Assembly: GCA_959599635.1 (NCBI GenBank)
Contig: CAUGJN010000057.1
Coordinates: forward strand, 1 to 10,194
Direction of reading: 5' to 3'
DNA: 10,194 nucleotides
Origin: an uncultured Collinsella sp.
Lineage (GTDB): Bacteria; Actinomycetota; Coriobacteriia; Coriobacteriales; Coriobacteriaceae
The notes under the pieces were generated by a model. The model was not told where the DNA came from and made no database searches. It was given only the letters and a program-made list of their open reading frames with translations. The stretch's first letter is position 1. Every line of letters starts with the position of its first letter. Positions 1-6,852 of the stretch are shown here, one piece after another. The position numbers and the translations under genes were made by a program.

Positions 1-300
1 GTGGAGTGGGACGGCGCTGCCGACACCCTCTTCCAGGTCGAGATCGTGGTCGAGTGCCTGGACCGCATGGGCCTTCTCAAGGATGTCACCATTGCCATTG
101 GCGATGCGGGCGGCAATATCCTTTCTGCCGCCACGTCGACCAACCGCGAGGGTATTGCAACCCTGCGCTTTATGGTCGAGATCTCGGACGCGAGTGGTCT
201 GGATCCGCTGCTGGCCTCCATCAGCAGCGTTGACTCGGTCTACGACGCGCGCCGCCTGATGCCCGGTGAGGGTGGAGCCCAGCTTAAGCGCCGCGTTTAG
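1..300 (+). CDS. rel: Rel/SpoT-type (p)ppGpp synthetase/hydrolase, C-terminal ACT domain (5' partial)
   Basis: Only the last 99 residues are in the window, ending at TAG 298-300; the gene runs in from the left, so the GTG at base 1 should not be read as a start. The fragment looks like the C-terminal ACT regulatory domain of long RelA/SpoT homologues: a first strand (FQVEIVVECLDRMGLLKDVT), the glycine-rich turn, a middle strand ending GIATLRFMVEI, then a helix and the closing SVYDARRLMP. In the family this domain senses amino-acid or ribosome state and controls the N-terminal hydrolase and synthetase domains, which are not visible here. The protein is cytosolic and ribosome-associated and sets the stringent-response alarmone level. 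The next gene is a metallo-hydrolase on the same strand, a neighbour often found beside rel in Gram-positive bacteria. The ACT assignment is fairly secure; whether the enzyme is bifunctional cannot be judged from this fragment. Confidence 0.85.
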   Translation: MEWDGAADTLFQVEIVVECLDRMGLLKDVTIAIGDAGGNILSAATSTNREGIATLRFMVEISDASGLDPLLASISSVDSVYDARRLMPGEGGAQLKRRV

Positions 301-336
301 TCGCGACGAACGTGTCACATTATCGATATTCGCTAC

Positions 337-364
337 ACTCGAGGCATCGTTTGATGCCTCGAGT
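337..364 (+). terminator. Perfect 12-bp hairpin between rel and the MBL hydrolase
   Basis: Bases 337-348 (ACTCGAGGCATC) pair perfectly with 353-364 around a GTTT loop. The gap it sits in is only 84 bases, and its 3' foot is followed by TTCTATA, a poor U tract. It could end rel transcripts or form the 5' leader structure of the downstream gene. A weak promoter-like pair (GTGTCA 312-317, TACACT 334-339, 16-base spacer) overlaps its left side, which would place the start point inside the hairpin. Structure is certain; function is inferred. Confidence 0.5.
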
Positions 365-384
365 TCTATAGAGAGGAGAGGGAC

Positions 385-1065
385 ATGAGTGCTGTGTCCT
401 TGGATTTAACTCCCGAGGGATCGGTCGAGATCGAGACGCTCGTAAACGGTCCCATTCAGACCAATAGCTATGCTGTTATTTCGGATAATGAGTGCGTGAT
501 TATCGATCCCGCATGGGAAGGCGAACGCCTGGTGGAGCATATTCGAGCCGAGCATCCCGGCGTACGCGCGCTTGGCGCCGTATGCACTCATGGTCATGCC
601 GATCATGTTGGTGGTGTTGCCGGCGTACGAACCGCCGTTGGCGAGGGCTGTCAGTATGAGCTGTGTGCTAAGGATGTGGCGGTGCCGCATGCGAATATCG
701 AGGAACAGCGAGCTATGTGGGGCATTGAGACGCCCGACCCCGGGGAGCCGACGCGCCTGCTCGCCGAGGGCGATGCTATCGAGGTGGGCGATATCTGCCT
801 GCAGGTGATCGAGACGCCAGGGCATACGCCGGGCGGGATCGTCTTGTTTGCTACCACCGAGCAGGGGAACATTGCCTTTGTGGGCGACACGCTATTCCCG
901 GGCAGCCACGGCCGCACCGATCTTGCCGGTGGCGACGAGGCAGCGATTCTGCGCTCGCTCTCCAAGCTCGCCCACATGCTTCCACCCGATACCGTTTGTT
1001 TGACTGGCCACGGTCCCTCGACCACTATGGCGCGTGAACTCATGTGCAACCCGTTCATGCGCTAG
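385..1065 (+). CDS. MBL-fold metallo-hydrolase, glyoxalase II-like
   Basis: A 226-residue single-domain protein of the metallo-beta-lactamase superfamily, close to the size of the short YcbL/GloB-like hydrolases. The metal-binding signature HGHADH is at residues 69-74 (H69, H71, D73, H74). H147 lies in TPGHTPGG, D168 in GDTLF and H209 in the closing GHGP, so a full two-metal site is present. The strand-turn NGPIQTNSY at 21-29 is typical of the family's N terminus. No signal peptide is seen, so it should act in the cytosol. The likely activity is thioester (for example S-lactoyl-glutathione-like) or other ester hydrolysis; the physiological substrate cannot be read from sequence. The ATG at 385 is preceded by a GAGGAGAGGG Shine-Dalgarno element. 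The gene follows rel after 84 bases and could share its transcript or use its own weak promoter. It appears unrelated in function to the PTS locus that follows. Fold is secure, substrate unknown. Confidence 0.88.
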   Translation: MSAVSLDLTPEGSVEIETLVNGPIQTNSYAVISDNECVIIDPAWEGERLVEHIRAEHPGVRALGAVCTHGHADHVGGVAGVRTAVGEGCQYELCAKDVAVPHANIEEQRAMWGIETPDPGEPTRLLAEGDAIEVGDICLQVIETPGHTPGGIVLFATTEQGNIAFVGDTLFPGSHGRTDLAGGDEAAILRSLSKLAHMLPPDTVCLTGHGPSTTMARELMCNPFMR

Positions 1066-1167
1066 ACAGTTTCCGTTTCCACCCAAGAGACTTCCGACTT
1101 CTGGGGAAATCGAGATTGTGGAACACCTTTCATAAACCTTGTATCTTTCTAATTGTCGGATAGATGC

Positions 1168-1176
1168 GGGGAGGTG
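1168..1176 (+). promoter_or_regulatory. Shine-Dalgarno that sets the regulator's start at GTG 1185
   Basis: GGGGAGGTG lies eight bases upstream of GTG 1185. The in-frame ATG at 1164 lies just before this element and has no Shine-Dalgarno of its own, so starting there would place the ribosome site inside the coding region. GTG 1185 is therefore the better start; CTG 1182 is a less likely alternative. Confidence 0.7.
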
Positions 1177-1184
1177 AAACGCTG

Positions 1185-3113
1185 GTGTTAGATTCACAGG
1201 TTCAAAAAGTACTTGACTACATAGAGGCTAATCCCGATGTTTCGCCCGCTCGTCTTTGCGAAGAGTTTGGCGTGAGCGATCGCACGATTCGTACTTATGT
1301 CAAGAAGCTCAACGCTGTCCTCGAGCCTCAGGCCCATATCCATAAACACCGTGGCGGGGGTTATACCCTCAATATCAGCGATTGCGACGCATACCGCTCG
1401 ATCAAGGACGATGCATCCAATGGGGGTCTCAAGTCAATTCCCTCTACGAGCGAGGGGCGCGTTGAGTACTTGCTGAACGACCTGTTGAGTCGCGTCGACT
1501 GGATCACCCTGGACGATCTTTCGGAGATCCTCTATGTATCCCGCAATGCTATTTCAGGCGATCTCAAGCGGGTTGAGGCACAGCTGGCCAAGTTCGATCT
1601 CAAGCTTGAACGGCGTCCTCATTACGGGATTCGCGTGAGCGGCTCGGAGATGTCGCGTCGCCTCTGCTTGGCAAGCATTACGCTCGACAAGCTTGCAGAG
1701 CACCGTGAGAGCGATTCTCAGAACCAGGTGACCCTCGACACGATTGCCACCTGTGTGAATGAGGTCATTGCCGAGGAAGGCTTCCAAATCAACTCAGCGG
1801 CCTATCAAAACTTGCTGGTTCATATCGCGGTCGCCATTTGGCGAATCCGCGAGCAGTGCTACGTCCCGCTCGAAGCCGAACATATTGAGAAGCTGCGTAC
1901 AGCGCGCGAGTTTGCGGTGGCCGGTTGTGTGGCTTTGCGTATCGAGAAAGCTTTCGACATTCGGCTCCCAGAGGAGGAGGTTGCCTATATCGCCATTCAC
2001 CTTGCGGGAAAGCAATCTCTGTATGCTAGCTCCGACGGTGCAGATGAAGGTCTCGTAATTTCCGACGAGGTTTGGGATGTGGTCACTGAGATGCTCGAGC
2101 GCATCTGGGATTCCTATCACTTTGATTTTCGCGGCGATCTTGAGCTCCGCATGAACCTCGCGCGTCATATCGTTCCGCTTGCCGTGCGCCTCAAATATCG
2201 CATGCATATCGATAATCCGCTGCTTGCCGATATCAAGGAGAGATTCGCGCTCGCGTATTCGATGGCACTCGATTCGTCGGTCATCCTTGCCGAGCACTAC
2301 GGTAGTCGTCTTTCGGATGACGAGATCGGCTATATCGCACTCGCCTTCGCCTTGGCGCTTGAGCGCCAGAAGAGCGAGGTCCCGCGTAAGAATATCCTCG
2401 TAGTGTGCGCGAGCGGACAGGGAAGCGCCAAGCTCCTCGAGTACCGATACCGCCAAGAGTTCGGTGCTCTCGTGGACAAGATTGTGACCTGCGATGCCTC
2501 CCATGTCGACAGTATTGATATGACGGGTATCGATTACGTTTTTACCACGGTGCCCCTGCATCGAGCGCTTCCGGTGCCCGTGCGCGAGGTGAGCTTCTTT
2601 CTCGATGCCGATGATATGCACGATGTTCGTGAGATTCTTGCCGGTGCAAATGTTACCGGTGACCTTGCACCTTATTTTTCGGCTGACCTTTTTGTCTCCG
2701 ATATGGTCGCTGCAGACAAGAACGAGGTCATCTCAATTCTATGCGAGCAGGTCGCCGCCATGCGTAACGTGCCTGACGAGTTTAAGCAGCTGGTCATGCG
2801 TCGCGAGGAACTCGCGCAGACGAGTTTTGGCAATCAGGTCGCCATGCCCCATTCGGTCAAGGCCGTGACGGACGAGACGTTTGTTTGCGTTGGACTGCTG
2901 CGCGAGCCGGTCGAATGGAACGGGCAAGCGGTGCGGGCGGTCTTTCTAGTATCAGTCTCAAAGGCTAAGGACAAGAAGCTTGACCGTTTCTACCGCAGTA
3001 TGGCCAAGATGCTTACCAGCAAAGAGGCTATCCAGGAGCTTGTCGACAACCAACGATGGGAGACCGTCGTCAAGCATTTGAATATGTATGGAAAAACAGA
3101 CAACAACGAGTAG
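1185..3113 (+). CDS. licR: PRD-containing PTS regulator, LicR/ManR type (HTH-HTH-PRD-PRD-EIIB-EIIA)
   Basis: A 642-residue regulator counted from GTG 1185 (649 from the ATG at 1164). In order it shows: an N-terminal HTH (about 1-46, with CEEFGVSDRTIRTYVKKL); a second Mga/HTH-like module (about 93-150, with DLSEILYVSRNAISGDLKRV); PRD1 (about 170-275, H213 and H272); PRD2 (about 290-395, H328); an EIIB-like domain opening ILVVCASGQGS with C408; and a C-terminal fructose/mannitol-type EIIA domain with H556 in VAMPHS. Proteins of this build are DNA-binding transcription activators, not RNA antiterminators: HPr phosphorylation of PRDs activates, and phosphorylation by the cognate EIIB inhibits when substrate is absent. 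At the usual second PRD2 histidine (DEIGYIALxF) the residue is alanine, A387, which may alter the signalling. The stop is 12 bases before the EIIA gene, so the regulator is probably co-transcribed with and controls the PTS. The symbol rests on architecture and neighbours; a ManR/MtlR-like paralogue is possible. No convincing promoter is visible in 1066-1184. Confidence 0.9.
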   Translation: MLDSQVQKVLDYIEANPDVSPARLCEEFGVSDRTIRTYVKKLNAVLEPQAHIHKHRGGGYTLNISDCDAYRSIKDDASNGGLKSIPSTSEGRVEYLLNDLLSRVDWITLDDLSEILYVSRNAISGDLKRVEAQLAKFDLKLERRPHYGIRVSGSEMSRRLCLASITLDKLAEHRESDSQNQVTLDTIATCVNEVIAEEGFQINSAAYQNLLVHIAVAIWRIREQCYVPLEAEHIEKLRTAREFAVAGCVALRIEKAFDIRLPEEEVAYIAIHLAGKQSLYASSDGADEGLVISDEVWDVVTEMLERIWDSYHFDFRGDLELRMNLARHIVPLAVRLKYRMHIDNPLLADIKERFALAYSMALDSSVILAEHYGSRLSDDEIGYIALAFALALERQKSEVPRKNILVVCASGQGSAKLLEYRYRQEFGALVDKIVTCDASHVDSIDMTGIDYVFTTVPLHRALPVPVREVSFFLDADDMHDVREILAGANVTGDLAPYFSADLFVSDMVAADKNEVISILCEQVAAMRNVPDEFKQLVMRREELAQTSFGNQVAMPHSVKAVTDETFVCVGLLREPVEWNGQAVRAVFLVSVSKAKDKKLDRFYRSMAKMLTSKEAIQELVDNQRWETVVKHLNMYGKTDNNE

Positions 3114-3125
3114 AAGGAGACACCG

Positions 3126-3446
3126 ATGGACGAGAGCAAATATGAAAATGCCCTTCAAATCATCCTGCATGCGGGCAACGCCAAGTCCGCCGCGCTCATG
3201 GCAATCGACGCCGCCCATGATGGCGATTTCGAAGAGGCCGAGAAACAGCTCGCCGAGGCGCAGTCCGAGATGAGCACTGCCCACAAGATGCAGTTCGAGC
3301 TCACTCAGGCTGAAGCGAACGGCAACACCGTCGATATCAACATCATCTTGATCCATGCCGAAGACCATCTGACGATGGCCATCATGGCGAGTGATTTTGC
3401 CGAGCGCTTTATCGAGCTTTATCGCGATAAGTACGAGGGCAAGTAA
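3126..3446 (+). CDS. PTS lactose/cellobiose-family EIIA component
   Basis: A 106-residue all-helical cytosolic EIIA of the Lac family, the normal length for a free-standing subunit. It accepts phosphate from HPr and passes it to EIIB. The phosphorylated histidine should be H77 in ILIHAEDHLTMA (residues 74-85); D80 and H81 complete the conserved HAxDHL signature. The N-terminal helix carries ILHAGNAKS and AIDAAHDGDFEEAE, as in LacF/ChbA/LicA relatives that form trimers. The start ATG is preceded by AAGGAGA (3114-3120), which begins directly after the regulator's stop, so expression is tightly linked to the regulator gene. EIIB follows after 63 bases. Lactose versus cellobiose cannot be told apart from EIIA alone; the GH1 genes downstream favour a beta-glucoside. 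By analogy with Bacillus this is the LicA equivalent. Confidence 0.93.
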   Translation: MDESKYENALQIILHAGNAKSAALMAIDAAHDGDFEEAEKQLAEAQSEMSTAHKMQFELTQAEANGNTVDINIILIHAEDHLTMAIMASDFAERFIELYRDKYEGK

Positions 3447-3509
3447 CCCTAAAATACCGAGTTTGGTCAATCGGGCGCCCAAGATGAGCGCTTTTGAAAG
3501 GAGTCCGTT

Positions 3510-3818
3510 ATGAACATCATGTTGGCTTGCTGTGCTGGTATGAGCACCTCGCTCGTTGTGAGCAAGATGGAGGAGGCCGCTAAGGCCCAGGGCAAGGATG
3601 ATTACAAGATTTGGGCCGTCGAGCAAGGCCAGGTTGCCGAGGAACTCGGAAACTTTGACGTTTTGCTGCTTGGCCCGCAGGTCCGCCATCTTCAGCGCAA
3701 GCTCACCAAAGTCGTTGACGGCAAAGCTCCCGTTGCCGTAATCGATCCGGTTGCCTACGGCAGCTGCGATGGCGCCAAGGTCCTCAAGCAGGCGGAGGAC
3801 CTGGTCGCCAAGGCATAA
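3510..3818 (+). CDS. PTS cellobiose-family EIIB component
   Basis: A 102-residue cytosolic EIIB of the Lac/cellobiose family, typical in length. It takes phosphate from EIIA on a cysteine and phosphorylates the sugar bound in EIIC. The phosphocysteine loop is LACCAGMSTSLVVSKM near residues 5-20. C7 aligns with the catalytic cysteine of ChbB/LicB, and C8 replaces the serine usually found next to it, giving an uncommon Cys-Cys pair. The later motifs VLLLGPQVRH (about residues 51-60) and VIDPVAYGSCDG are also characteristic; the latter matches the cellobiose-type VIDxxxYGxxDG rather than a lactose EIIB. The start ATG has an AAAGGAG site at 3497-3503. The gene lies between EIIA and EIIC and is followed by two hairpins (3819-3867). 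By analogy with Bacillus this is the LicB equivalent. Confidence 0.93.
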   Translation: MNIMLACCAGMSTSLVVSKMEEAAKAQGKDDYKIWAVEQGQVAEELGNFDVLLLGPQVRHLQRKLTKVVDGKAPVAVIDPVAYGSCDGAKVLKQAEDLVAKA

Positions 3819-3867
3819 GGGCTCAATAGCCCAAAATCGCCGCTGTGCGACTAGCACTCGACAGCGG
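3819..3867 (+). other. Tandem hairpins in the IIB-IIC gap
   Basis: Directly after the EIIB stop, GGGCT (3819-3823) pairs with AGCCC (3828-3832) over a CAAT loop. A stronger stem follows: CCGCTGT (3840-3846) with ACAGCGG (3861-3867), extended inward by CGA/TCG (3848-3850, 3858-3860) past a bulged G3847. No U tract follows, so this is not a standard terminator. RNA protection, processing or partial attenuation between soluble and membrane subunits is the likelier role. An imperfect direct repeat CGAAAGCA(C/G)GT lies just downstream at 3876-3886 and 3897-3907. Confidence 0.5.
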
Positions 3868-3914
3868 TCTACATCCGAAAGCACGTCATTAACTTTCGAA
3901 AGCAGGTACATCAT

Positions 3915-5225
3915 ATGGCTTTCTCAGAGAAATTCGAAGATGTGATGATGGTTGTCGCAGAAAAAGTAGGCGACAACGTATATCTCTCCGCAATTAAGGA
4001 TGCCTTTACCGCGTTTATGCCCTTCGTTATCGTGGGTTCTATGGGCACGCTGCTCAAGACGTTGGTCTCTTCCACCACGACGGGGCTTGCACAATGGGTG
4101 CCCGCGCTCGCGGGGCTTGAGCCGGCATTTTCCGCTATCAACTACTGCACCATGTCCTTCATGACGGTGCCCATCACCTTCCTGATTGGCCTTTACCTGG
4201 CCCGTGCCAAGAAGGCTCCGGAGTATCCGACGGCGCTCGTCTCCGTGGCGGCCTACATCTCCATGATTTGCACCTCCATCAAGGTCGACGGTGCCGGCAC
4301 GGCTCTCGAGGCACCGGTGTCTGGTCTTCTTACCACTCAGATGGGCGCTCAGGGTCTTTTTGTCGGCATGATCACGGCCGTTGTGTTCGGTTCGCTTTTC
4401 TGCTGGCTCTCTAAGATCGACCAGATCAAGATCAAGATGCCTCCTTCGGTTCCCTCTGGTATCTCCCAGTCCTTCAACGTTATGATCCCGGTCTTTATTG
4501 TCCTCGTCGTGAGTGCTATCTTCGGCCTTGGCTTCCAGGCCCTTACCGGCTCCTATATCAACGATTGGATCTACGGCCTTATGCAGGCTCCGCTCGAGGC
4601 GGCCTTCAAGACTCCGGCTGGCGTTGTCATCATCGTTGTCGTGTCCCAGCTCTTCTGGGTTCTCGGTATCCATGGCGGTCTCATTGTTTCCCCGGTGCGC
4701 AACCCCATGTTCAATGCTGCAATCGCCGCCAACACCGCCGCCCTTGCCGCTGGCACCATGCCCGATTCTCCGTTCACTATGGGTTTTTGGAACTGCTTCG
4801 TTGCTCCCGGTGGCGCCGGTATGACCCTCTGCCTCATCATCGCTATTTTCCTGTGCTCCAAGCGCGATGAGGAAAAGGCTATCGCCAAGCTCGGTTTCCT
4901 GCCTGGCATCTGCGGCATCTCCGAGCCCGTCGTCTTCGGTATCCCTCTGGTCTTGAACCCGATCTACGCGATTCCGTTTGCCTTTGGTTCCGGTATCTGC
5001 GTCGCCATCGCCATGTTCGCCACCTCTATCGGCTTCCTTCCCTGCAACACCGTTGACGTGCCCTTTGGTGTGCCCATCCTGCTTAATGCCTTTGTTGGCC
5101 ATGGCTGGCAGGGTGTTGTGGTCCAGGTCGTCGAGCTCGTCGTGGGCGTCCTTATCTGGATCCCCTTCGTCCTCGCCAACAGCAAGCTGGCCAAGAAGGA
5201 GCAGGAAGAGGCTGCTCAGGCCTAA
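3915..5225 (+). CDS. PTS lactose/cellobiose-family EIIC permease
   Basis: A 436-residue integral membrane protein, standard length for a stand-alone EIIC of the Lac family, with about ten hydrophobic segments. It binds and translocates the sugar, which is then phosphorylated at C6 by EIIB. The family's key residues are present: H253 in WVLGIHGG and E337 in GICGISEPVVFGIPLVLNP, equivalents of the essential histidine and glutamate that contact the sugar in ChbC. The N terminus opens with FSEKFEDVMMVVAEKVGDN, a normal amphipathic start, and the C terminus ends in a charged, alanine-rich tail (KLAKKEQEEAAQA). The ribosome site before ATG 3915 is weak (AGCAGG, 3901-3906), unlike the strong sites of EIIA and EIIB, so lower translation is plausible. 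Substrate is probably cellobiose or another aryl- or oligo-beta-glucoside; exact specificity cannot be read. By analogy with Bacillus this is the LicC equivalent. Confidence 0.94.
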   Translation: MAFSEKFEDVMMVVAEKVGDNVYLSAIKDAFTAFMPFVIVGSMGTLLKTLVSSTTTGLAQWVPALAGLEPAFSAINYCTMSFMTVPITFLIGLYLARAKKAPEYPTALVSVAAYISMICTSIKVDGAGTALEAPVSGLLTTQMGAQGLFVGMITAVVFGSLFCWLSKIDQIKIKMPPSVPSGISQSFNVMIPVFIVLVVSAIFGLGFQALTGSYINDWIYGLMQAPLEAAFKTPAGVVIIVVVSQLFWVLGIHGGLIVSPVRNPMFNAAIAANTAALAAGTMPDSPFTMGFWNCFVAPGGAGMTLCLIIAIFLCSKRDEEKAIAKLGFLPGICGISEPVVFGIPLVLNPIYAIPFAFGSGICVAIAMFATSIGFLPCNTVDVPFGVPILLNAFVGHGWQGVVVQVVELVVGVLIWIPFVLANSKLAKKEQEEAAQA

Positions 5226-5235
5226 TGGCTACACC

Positions 5236-5251
5236 TATCGGCTGTCCGATA
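5236..5251 (+). other. Small perfect hairpin downstream of EIIC
   Basis: TATCGG (5236-5241) pairs with CCGATA (5246-5251) over a CTGT loop, ten bases after the EIIC stop and 16 bases before the larger terminator stem. The right arm also contains GATAAT (5248-5253), a fair -10 hexamer, but the matching -35 position (TGGCTA, 5226-5231) is poor. It does not overlap the terminator, so it is not an obvious antiterminator. Confidence 0.35.
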
Positions 5252-5267
5252 ATATGCCTGTAACTTC

Positions 5268-5306
5268 GAGGGGCGCGGTGCACGGGAGCGCCGTGCCCCT
5301 CTTTTT
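5268..5306 (+). terminator. Intrinsic terminator between EIIC and the first GH1 gene
   Basis: GAGGGGC (5268-5274) pairs with GCCCCTC (5295-5301), and the stem continues inward to 5281/5288 with two G-U pairs, giving about 14 bp over a six-base loop (5282-5287). TTTTT at 5302-5306 follows directly. This is the most classical terminator in the window. It ends only about 16 bases before the GH1 start, so GH1 expression needs readthrough, antitermination or a promoter within the gap. Confidence 0.8.
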
Positions 5307-5322
5307 AACTAAGGAGATAACT

Positions 5323-6786
5323 ATGAGCTACGTGTTCCCCGAAGGCTTTTTGTGGGGCGGTGCCACTGCCGCCAACCAATGCGAGGGTGCTTGGGATGTG
5401 GATGGCAAGGGCCTTTCGGTCGCCGACTGCACCACCTATAAGCCCAAGGTCGACAAAAAGGACTACGCGGCGTTGCATGGGATTACCGATGAGCAAATCA
5501 AGGAGGCCGAGGCCTCGACCGATACCTACGTGTATCCCAAGCGTCACGGCATCGACTTCTTTCATCGCTACAAGGAGGACATTGCGCTTTTCCAGGAGAT
5601 GGGCTTCAAGACGCTGCGCGTATCCATCCAGTGGACCCGTCTGTTCCCCACGGGGACAGAGGAAGAGCCGCTCCAGGCTGGTATCGATTACTACCGCGAT
5701 CTGTTCCGCACTTTGAAAGATGCGGGTATCGAGCCGCTTGTGACGCTTCATCACTACGAGATGCCGCTCTATTTGGCAAACCACTACGATGGTTGGGGCA
5801 AGCGCGAAGTCATCGACTTCTTCTTGCGCTTCTGCGAAGTCTGCTTCCGCGAGTTTGGAAAGTACGTTACCTATTGGCTCACATTCAATGAGATTGACTC
5901 TGTGTTCCGCCACCCCTGGACCACGATCGGCGTTTGCACCGAGCGCTATCCCGAGGATAAGCGCGAGGAGCTTATCTACCAGTGCGTACACAATCAGTTT
6001 GTGGCGAGCGCCCTTGCCACCAAGATGCTGCACGAGATGGTTCCCGGTGCTCAGATGGGCTGCATGGTCACGCGCACCCTCACCTATCCCGAGAACTGCA
6101 ATCCCAAAAACATGCTGCTTGCGCAGAAGGACAACCGCGACAACTACTTCTATAGCGATGTCCAGGTACTTGGCGAGTATCCGCAGCATGTGCTCAACTA
6201 TTGGAAGCGCAAGGGTATCCACGTCGAGTTCGGCATGGGTGACGAGGCCATTCTCAAGCAGTATCCGGTCGACTTCGTCTCGTTTTCTTATTACATGTCG
6301 ATGGTTGACTCCATTGATGCGGACAAGCGCGAGAAAGTCGGAGGAAACCTTGCTACCGGCGTCAAGAACCCCTTCCTGCCCATTTCTGACTGGGGTTGGC
6401 AGGTCGACCCCGATGGCCTCACCTACGCGTTGATCGATATGCAGGACCGCTACCATAAGCCGCTCTTTATCGTTGAGAACGGGCTTGGTGCCTACGATAA
6501 GGTCAGCGAAGACGGTACGATTGACGATGACTATCGCATCGACTACTTCCGTGAGCACATTAAGGCCATCGGCGCTGCTATCGAGGAAGGTGTCGACGTG
6601 ATGGGCTATACCCCGTGGGGGTGCATCGACCTGGTCTCGATGTCGACGTGCGAAATGGACAAACGGTACGGCTTTATCTATGTTGACCTCGACAATGAGG
6701 GCAACGGTACCTATGCGCGCTCTAAGAAGAAGAGCTTCGATTGGTACCAGAAGGTTATCGCCACCAACGGTGCTGACCTCGACTAG
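5323..6786 (+). CDS. GH1 6-phospho-beta-glucosidase (first paralogue)
   Basis: A 487-residue cytosolic glycoside hydrolase family 1 TIM-barrel enzyme, full length, opening with FPEGFLWGGATAANQ. The acid/base is E190 in WLTFNE and the nucleophile is E385 in IVENG, so it should be an active retaining enzyme. S439, K447 and Y449 in the LVSMSTCEMDKRYG region sit where 6-phospho-glycosidases hold the sugar phosphate. M440 follows the serine, where 6-phospho-beta-galactosidases have tryptophan; this favours 6-phospho-glucosides. It would split the product of the upstream PTS into glucose-6-phosphate and glucose or an aglycone. Compared with its neighbour it carries about 13 extra residues before the GIDFFHRYKED motif (77-87). 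The chosen ATG has AAGGAG at 5311-5316; the open frame extends further upstream, but that part lies over EIIC in another frame. A terminator lies just upstream and a hairpin downstream. It is the LicH/BglA-type member of the locus. Confidence 0.93.
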   Translation: MSYVFPEGFLWGGATAANQCEGAWDVDGKGLSVADCTTYKPKVDKKDYAALHGITDEQIKEAEASTDTYVYPKRHGIDFFHRYKEDIALFQEMGFKTLRVSIQWTRLFPTGTEEEPLQAGIDYYRDLFRTLKDAGIEPLVTLHHYEMPLYLANHYDGWGKREVIDFFLRFCEVCFREFGKYVTYWLTFNEIDSVFRHPWTTIGVCTERYPEDKREELIYQCVHNQFVASALATKMLHEMVPGAQMGCMVTRTLTYPENCNPKNMLLAQKDNRDNYFYSDVQVLGEYPQHVLNYWKRKGIHVEFGMGDEAILKQYPVDFVSFSYYMSMVDSIDADKREKVGGNLATGVKNPFLPISDWGWQVDPDGLTYALIDMQDRYHKPLFIVENGLGAYDKVSEDGTIDDDYRIDYFREHIKAIGAAIEEGVDVMGYTPWGCIDLVSMSTCEMDKRYGFIYVDLDNEGNGTYARSKKKSFDWYQKVIATNGADLD

Positions 6787-6806
6787 CTTTCATTCAACAA
6801 GTGTGA

Positions 6807-6830
6807 GGGCCGTCGCGATGACGGCCCGTT
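6807..6830 (+). terminator. Hairpin between the two GH1 genes
   Basis: GGGCCGTC (6807-6814) pairs perfectly with GACGGCCC (6820-6827) over a five-base loop, followed by GTTTCC. The stem is strong but the U run is only three bases, so termination would be partial at best. It lies 20 bases after the first GH1 stop and about 25 before the second GH1 start, and could tune relative expression of the two enzymes or protect the upstream RNA. Confidence 0.5.
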
Positions 6831-6852
6831 TCCTATAGAAAAGAGGACGATC

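Noticed and set aside
1076..1110. Imperfect stem (TTTCC with GGAAA) after the MBL gene
   Set aside because: It needs several bulges and a long loop, with no U tract; too weak to call a terminator.
3473..3495. GGGCGC/GCGCTT stem followed by T residues in the IIA-IIB gap
   Set aside because: Only four G-C pairs plus two G-U pairs over a nine-base loop; likely chance in GC-rich sequence.
3924..5102. Long minus-strand open frame opposite EIIC
   Set aside because: It is a shadow of a real membrane-protein gene, rich in charged residues with no recognisable domain. The other minus-strand frames opposite the regulator and GH1 genes were rejected for the same reason.
4978..5322. Upstream extension of the first GH1 reading frame over the end of EIIC
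   Set aside because: The translation there is low-complexity and unlike GH1, it overlaps a convincing EIIC in another frame, and the real start at 5323 has a Shine-Dalgarno and the conserved FPEGFLWGG opening.
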